A stretch of DNA of 53,204 bases from Fortiea sp. LEGE XX443 (GTDB lineage: Bacteria > Cyanobacteriota > Cyanobacteriia > Cyanobacteriales > Nostocaceae), in NCBI RefSeq assembly GCF_015206815.1, contig NZ_JADEXZ010000040.1, positions 1 to 53,204 of the forward strand. Reading direction: 5' to 3'. The position numbers and the translations under genes are program-made. The stretch's first letter is position 1, and the number at the start of each line of letters is the position of its first letter. The notes below the pieces were generated by a model, which was given only the letters and a program-made list of their open reading frames with translations, did no database searches and was not told the origin of the DNA. Below are positions 52,350 to 53,204 of this stretch, piece after piece.

Positions 52350-52817
52350 TTATCTGAGAATTCGCATTGTGAAAGGATAGCGATAGTGTTCTCCGTGATA
52401 AGCTTTGATGGCGGCAAAAGTCACTAGGAATAATTGTAATAATATTAATCCTATAATTAGAAACATCCAGACAAAAAGTAAAGCATCTAAAACTGATTTA
52501 ACTTCATTAACTGCACCATTAGTTGTTATGGCAACGCCACAGCTACCCAGTACGAGTACCAAGGAAAAAATAATTACAACTAAAGTATACAAAGTCAATG
52601 ATATTTGAAAGTTTAAAGATTCTCTACCTTGAAAGTCAATCCAAGGAAATTTAGATTTTTTAAGTTGCCAAATTCCTAGTGGTAATAAAATATTTAATGG
52701 TAAATATAAAGGAATACCAACAAATACTAATCCAAATAACAATAGCCATGCCAATAAAGCCGAAAGATGACATAACATCGCCCATGTACGCATTTTTTGT
52801 TGGACTTGTTTTCTCAT
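52350..52817 (-). CDS. DUF4870 membrane protein (155 aa)
   Basis: The pattern is typical: MRTWAMLCHLSALLAWLLLF (helix 1), then PLGIWQLKKSKFPWIDFQGR, ESLNFQISLTLYTLVVIIFS (helix 2), a further helix and the C-terminal AAIKAYHGEHYRYPFTMRIL. DUF4870 is a Tic20-related family of small helical membrane proteins of uncertain role. The gene stands alone. A second Met at residue 9 (MRTWAM) is an alternative start. Confidence 0.9.
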   Translation of the reverse strand: MRKQVQQKMRTWAMLCHLSALLAWLLLFGLVFVGIPLYLPLNILLPLGIWQLKKSKFPWIDFQGRESLNFQISLTLYTLVVIIFSLVLVLGSCGVAITTNGAVNEVKSVLDALLFVWMFLIIGLILLQLFLVTFAAIKAYHGEHYRYPFTMRILR

Positions 52818-52890
52818 GGCTTGTTAATTAGGATTTAGATGAATAAGATTTCTATCTACTACACTACCTGTAAACCAGCAGGACAAAAGT

Positions 52891-53073
52891 TTAAAATTTG
52901 AGTATTTCTCGGTCATAATTTTCCGGTAGAAGAGGTTCTATTTCCCAGATTATGCCTTCTCCTGGTTCTAAGCCAACTTCTACGACGCAATATCTTCGTT
53001 AGTTTGTCTATCTTCTACGCTCCAGGCTGCTGCTGCACTTAATTCTAAATTCCAGCGTTCTTAACCAACAAAC
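52891..53073 (-). pseudogene. Frameshifted C-terminal remnant of an unrecognised gene
   Basis: Minus-strand reading gives ERWNLELSAAAAWSVEDRQT and NEDIA from 53060. After one lost base near 52985 it continues as VVEVGLEPGEGIIWEIEPLL and PENYDREILKF to a stop at 52891. An in-frame TAA at 53061-53063 also blocks the upstream side, where GFVG precedes it. The next bases are the end of an IS element at 53079. The fragment therefore looks like the tail of a gene broken by an insertion and then decayed. The family is unknown to me. Confidence 0.6.
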
Positions 53074-53078
53074 CCTAA

Positions 53079-53204
53079 GAGGCTGTTTTAAAAGTCTAAG
53101 AGGTGGTAAAAAAACTCTCTCAGTATATGCTGTGAATAGATAATAGACAGCACTGAGAGAGCAACATGAGTAAAGCATACCCTAGCAATCTGACCCGCGC
53201 CCAA
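53079..53204 (+). mobile_element. IS5-like insertion sequence, left end (cut by the window edge)
   Basis: The element seems to begin GAGGCTGTTTTAAAAGTC, preceded by CTAA (53075-53078), a YTAR-type target common for IS5 relatives. Between the end and the transposase start lies an inverted repeat, CTCTCTCAGT...ACTGAGAGAG (53117-53163). The right end is outside. Confidence 0.75.
53166..53204 (+). CDS. IS5-family transposase (partial, first 13 codons)
   Basis: The ATG at 53166 opens MSKAYPSNLTRAQ, which matches the start of cyanobacterial IS5-family DDE transposases (…SNLTRAQWE…). The rest lies beyond the window. No purine-rich Shine-Dalgarno is free: the GAGAG just upstream is part of the inverted repeat at 53117-53163. 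Confidence 0.8.
   Translation, partial: MSKAYPSNLTRAQ

Overview
The window is chromosomal DNA of a filamentous, probably heterocyst-forming cyanobacterium of the Nostoc/Anabaena type (order Nostocales). The evidence is: dense HIP1 octamers (GCGATCGC); Ycf54, a factor of the chlorophyll cyclase; the cyanobacterial order folD-crtE-DUF212; a PII protein; PAS hybrid kinases; and the heptameric tandem repeats and small inverted-repeat elements that crowd Nostoc intergenic regions. No rRNA, tRNA or CRISPR array was recognised.

Layout. 1-5.5 kb: a metalloprotease cut by the left edge, an exported protein, glnB (PII), a coiled-coil membrane protein, thiD, and a DUF4926 gene broken by one nonsense codon. 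5.6-14 kb: mostly housekeeping (pdxJ, a SnoaL-like protein, ycf54, an exported SPOR-like protein, DUF212, crtE, folD, a lipoprotein, a Nudix hydrolase, an AI-2E-family transporter). 14-25.7 kb: a metal and membrane-stress district with a Cys-rich DUF326 protein, an Rrf2 regulator, DUF202, an exported protein, four CadD-family transporters around a LysR regulator, a TauE/SafE exporter, a PAP2 phosphatase and a prohibitin-like protein. 26.4-32.1 kb: dienelactone hydrolase, a small hypothetical, a stand-alone CheB domain and a large PAS hybrid kinase. 32.9-39.1 kb: the most unusual block, with two paralogous eCIS-core (DUF4157) proteins that share the N-terminal half but have unrelated C-terminal domains, a DUF29 gene, an orphan antitoxin and an eCIS-type AAA+ ATPase. 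39.2-50.2 kb: cysteine desulfurase, two nuclease-like genes, serA, prmA, a vanadium haloperoxidase, a SemiSWEET, aroC and a Gfo/Idh/MocA oxidoreductase. 50.5 kb to the end: a membrane histidine kinase, a DUF4870 protein, a frameshifted gene remnant and the left end of an IS5-like element cut by the window edge.

Repeats are a main theme. Three families of small non-autonomous elements occur more than once: about 150 bp with 8-bp target duplications (15149, 26168); about 120 bp flanked by TA (21322, 25980, 47343); and 130-180 bp ending in TAGCAG (28334, 45036, 52143). Another family, with the core GTGCTGAGTGCTGAG, has entered genes. It encodes the last residues of PdxJ and an in-frame segment of the AAA+ ATPase, and an exact copy of that segment lies in the nearby intergenic region. 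A G-rich heptamer repeat also reads in frame in the left-edge protease.

The best candidate for something new is the 32.9-39.1 kb block. It looks like a detached effector island of an extracellular contractile injection system, with no sheath, tube or baseplate genes in view. One effector has a tail with a possible ADP-ribosyltransferase layout. The second candidate is the fourfold CadD array, in which the last copy has lost acidic residues that the other three keep. All calls come from reading the sequence; no database search was possible.
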